51,471 nucleotides of DNA from NCBI GenBank assembly GCA_015488125.1, contig WFOJ01000096.1:1-51471 (forward strand). Reading direction: 5' to 3'. Position 1 is the stretch's first letter. Every line of letters starts with the position of its first letter. The notes beneath the pieces are model-generated. The model saw only the letters and a list, made by a program, of their open reading frames with translations, searched no databases and was not told the origin of the DNA. Of this stretch, positions 49,901 through 51,471 are shown piece by piece. A program made the position numbers and the translations under genes. The stretch comes from Mariprofundaceae bacterium (lineage in GTDB: Bacteria > Pseudomonadota > Zetaproteobacteria > Mariprofundales > Mariprofundaceae).

Positions 49901-51471
49901 ATGCGTCAGTCATCGGAATTCGTGAGCGCGCCGGGCAAGCAGGGCTTATACGATCCGGCTTATGAGCATGATGCCTGTGGTGTCGGCTTTATTGCCCATA
50001 TTCGCAATAAAAAAAGTCACGATATTGTTGCTCGCGGCCTGGAAATCCTGCTGCGACTGACGCATCGTGGCGCGGCTGGCGCCGATCCGCGTGAGGGTGA
50101 TGGCGCTGGCATCCTGATTCAGATTCCCGACGCTTTTTTCCGGGAAGAAACTGCTGCCTTGGGAATTTCCCTACCTGAAGCTGGCAACTATGCCGTTGGC
50201 ATGTGCTTCTTGCCACAGGATACAGTTCGCCGCCAGCAGTGCGAGCGTATCGTGGAAGAAAACATTGCCGCACACGGACTGACGCTGCTGGGTTGGCGCG
50301 ATGTTCCTGTGGATGCCGATGCCGCTGATTTGCCAGCCAGCGTGCGGGGCTGCGAGCCAGTGATACGGCAGGTATTCATCGGTCGGGGCGCTTGCAGTGA
50401 CCAGGATGCTTTTGAACGCAAGTTGTTTGTGGTGCGTAAGCTAAGCAGTCATCAGGCTGCTGACATTGCTGCTGCTGATGCCGCCGGCTTTTATGTTTGC
50501 TCCATGTCCAGCCGCACAATTGTTTACAAGGGCATGTTTCTCTCGCATCAGGTGGGCGCATATTTCAGCGATTTGCGTGATGAACGTATGGTTTCGGCGC
50601 TGGCTTTGGTGCATCAGCGTTTCTCGACCAACACCTTTCCTTCCTGGGAACTGGCCCACCCTTTTCGCATGATGGCCCATAACGGTGAAATCAACACCGT
50701 GCGTGGCAATATCAACTGGATGAACGCCCGGCGTCATTCGATGAAATCCGAGCTTTTTGGCGATGATCTGGCGCAGCTCTGGCCTGTTATTGACGAAGGT
50801 CAGTCAGACACTGCCTGTTTTGATAACGCTCTGGAGCTGTTAACACTCGGCGGTTATTCGTTGGCTCATGCGGCGATGTTGATGATTCCCGAAGCCTGGG
50901 CCGGCAATCAGCTCATGGATGCTCAGCGGCGTGCTTTTTACGAATACCATGCGGCGTTGATGGAACCATGGGATGGCCCGGCGGCGGTGGCGTTTACCGA
51001 TGGTCGCCAGATTGGTGCCACGCTGGATCGTAACGGCTTGCGCCCGGCCCGTTATCTGGAAACCCGCGACGGTCTGGTGGTGATGGCCTCGGAAATGGGT
51101 GTGCTTGATATTCCTGAAGAGGATATTGTGCGCAAATGGCGCTTGCAGCCTGGTCGCATGTTTTTGATTGATCTGGAGCAAGGACGCATTATTGACGATG
51201 AAGAGCTTAAGCAGGAACTGGCCGGGGCGCGTGATTATCAGACCATTCTGAACGAAACGCAGCTGCATCTTGGCCAGTTACCCCATGAAGTCGAGCCCAT
51301 GACGGCTGACCATGGTACGTTGCTGGATCGTCAGCGTGCCTTTGGCTATTCGAAGGAAGATCTCAAGTTTCTGATGACACCGATGGCCACTTCCGGTCAG
51401 GAAGGCATTGGCTCCATGGGCAATGATTCGCCATTGAGCGTGCTTTCCAATCGTTCCAAACCCTTGTTTAA
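49901..51471 (+). CDS. gltB: Glutamate synthase large subunit, N-terminal part (runs off the window)
   Basis: The first 523 codons belong to the NADPH-type glutamate synthase alpha chain, which makes glutamate from glutamine and 2-oxoglutarate. After a propeptide of about 25 residues, GLYDPAYEHDACGVGFIAHI places Cys26 as the N-terminal nucleophile of the glutaminase domain. RGLEILLRLTHRGAAGADPR, VHQRFSTNTFPSWELAHPFR and MAHNGEINTVRGNINWMNAR follow. The frame continues into the central domain (DRQRAFGYSKEDLKFLMTPM). GGAG lies six bases before the ATG. It is cut by the window end only. Confidence 0.96.
   Translation, partial: MRQSSEFVSAPGKQGLYDPAYEHDACGVGFIAHIRNKKSHDIVARGLEILLRLTHRGAAGADPREGDGAGILIQIPDAFFREETAALGISLPEAGNYAVGMCFLPQDTVRRQQCERIVEENIAAHGLTLLGWRDVPVDADAADLPASVRGCEPVIRQVFIGRGACSDQDAFERKLFVVRKLSSHQAADIAAADAAGFYVCSMSSRTIVYKGMFLSHQVGAYFSDLRDERMVSALALVHQRFSTNTFPSWELAHPFRMMAHNGEINTVRGNINWMNARRHSMKSELFGDDLAQLWPVIDEGQSDTACFDNALELLTLGGYSLAHAAMLMIPEAWAGNQLMDAQRRAFYEYHAALMEPWDGPAAVAFTDGRQIGATLDRNGLRPARYLETRDGLVVMASEMGVLDIPEEDIVRKWRLQPGRMFLIDLEQGRIIDDEELKQELAGARDYQTILNETQLHLGQLPHEVEPMTADHGTLLDRQRAFGYSKEDLKFLMTPMATSGQEGIGSMGNDSPLSVLSNRSKPLF

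Noticed and set aside
1..51471. CRISPR arrays, rRNA or tRNA genes
   Set aside because: I saw no regularly spaced repeats, no tRNA-like T-loop (GGTTCRANYCC) with matching arms and no rRNA sequence on either strand.

Overview
The window comes from a Gram-negative bacterium, shown by a lipid A operon (skp-lpxD-fabZ-lpxA-lpxI-lpxB), a TonB-dependent outer-membrane receptor and a large O-antigen/surface-polysaccharide cluster. LpxI in place of LpxH, a BioC methyltransferase, a 1271-residue DUF3683/FAD/Fe-S dehydrogenase and AsnB-type sugar amidotransferases point to a proteobacterium. A lineage outside the enteric gammaproteobacteria, perhaps zetaproteobacterial, is only a guess.

Layout. (1) Positions 1-1128: the 5' two-fifths of ileS on the minus strand. 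(2) Positions 1452-26581: a minus-strand polysaccharide cluster of about 25 kb, read from wbpA down to a glycosyltransferase next to ileS. It starts with the UDP-GlcNAc3NAcA pathway (wbpA, wbpB, wbpD, wbpE). Then come an oxidoreductase/epimerase/aminotransferase/AsnB module, an AT-rich block of methyltransferases, deacetylase-fold proteins and a beta-propeller protein, a Wzx flippase, several glycosyltransferases and a second AsnB. No Wzy polymerase, Wzz or WbpI epimerase is visible. Many neighbouring genes overlap by 4-23 bp, so translational coupling is likely. (3) Positions 27155-29018: apaH and an exported protein of unknown function. (4) Positions 29200-35737: a cobalamin riboswitch followed by btuB, tonB, btuF, btuC, btuD and bioC, all on the plus strand. 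(5) Positions 35827-42003: pepA, a PAP2 phosphatase and the DUF3683 dehydrogenase. (6) Positions 42020-43873: leuA on the minus strand, with a leucine-rich leader peptide and an attenuator upstream that are not part of the long reading frames. (7) Positions 43924-44312: an ISAs1-family transposase remnant and a 165-bp palindromic element. (8) Positions 44597-49580: skp-lpxD-fabZ-lpxA-lpxI-lpxB. (9) Positions 49901-51471: the 5' part of gltB behind a strong leader hairpin.

The most unusual feature is at 21815-23601. The WbpE-type sugar aminotransferase carries an N-terminal PIN (VapC-like nuclease) domain in one continuous reading frame. It is preceded, with a 4-bp overlap, by a small antitoxin-like gene. 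A toxin-antitoxin-like pair therefore sits inside the nucleotide-sugar operon with its toxin part fused to a core biosynthetic enzyme.

Other second-look items are a 145-bp MITE with an exact 8-bp target duplication inside the polysaccharide operon (16375-16535), a 13-codon upstream frame with a strong ribosome-binding site two bases before wbpA, and the leuA attenuator with mutually exclusive hairpins.
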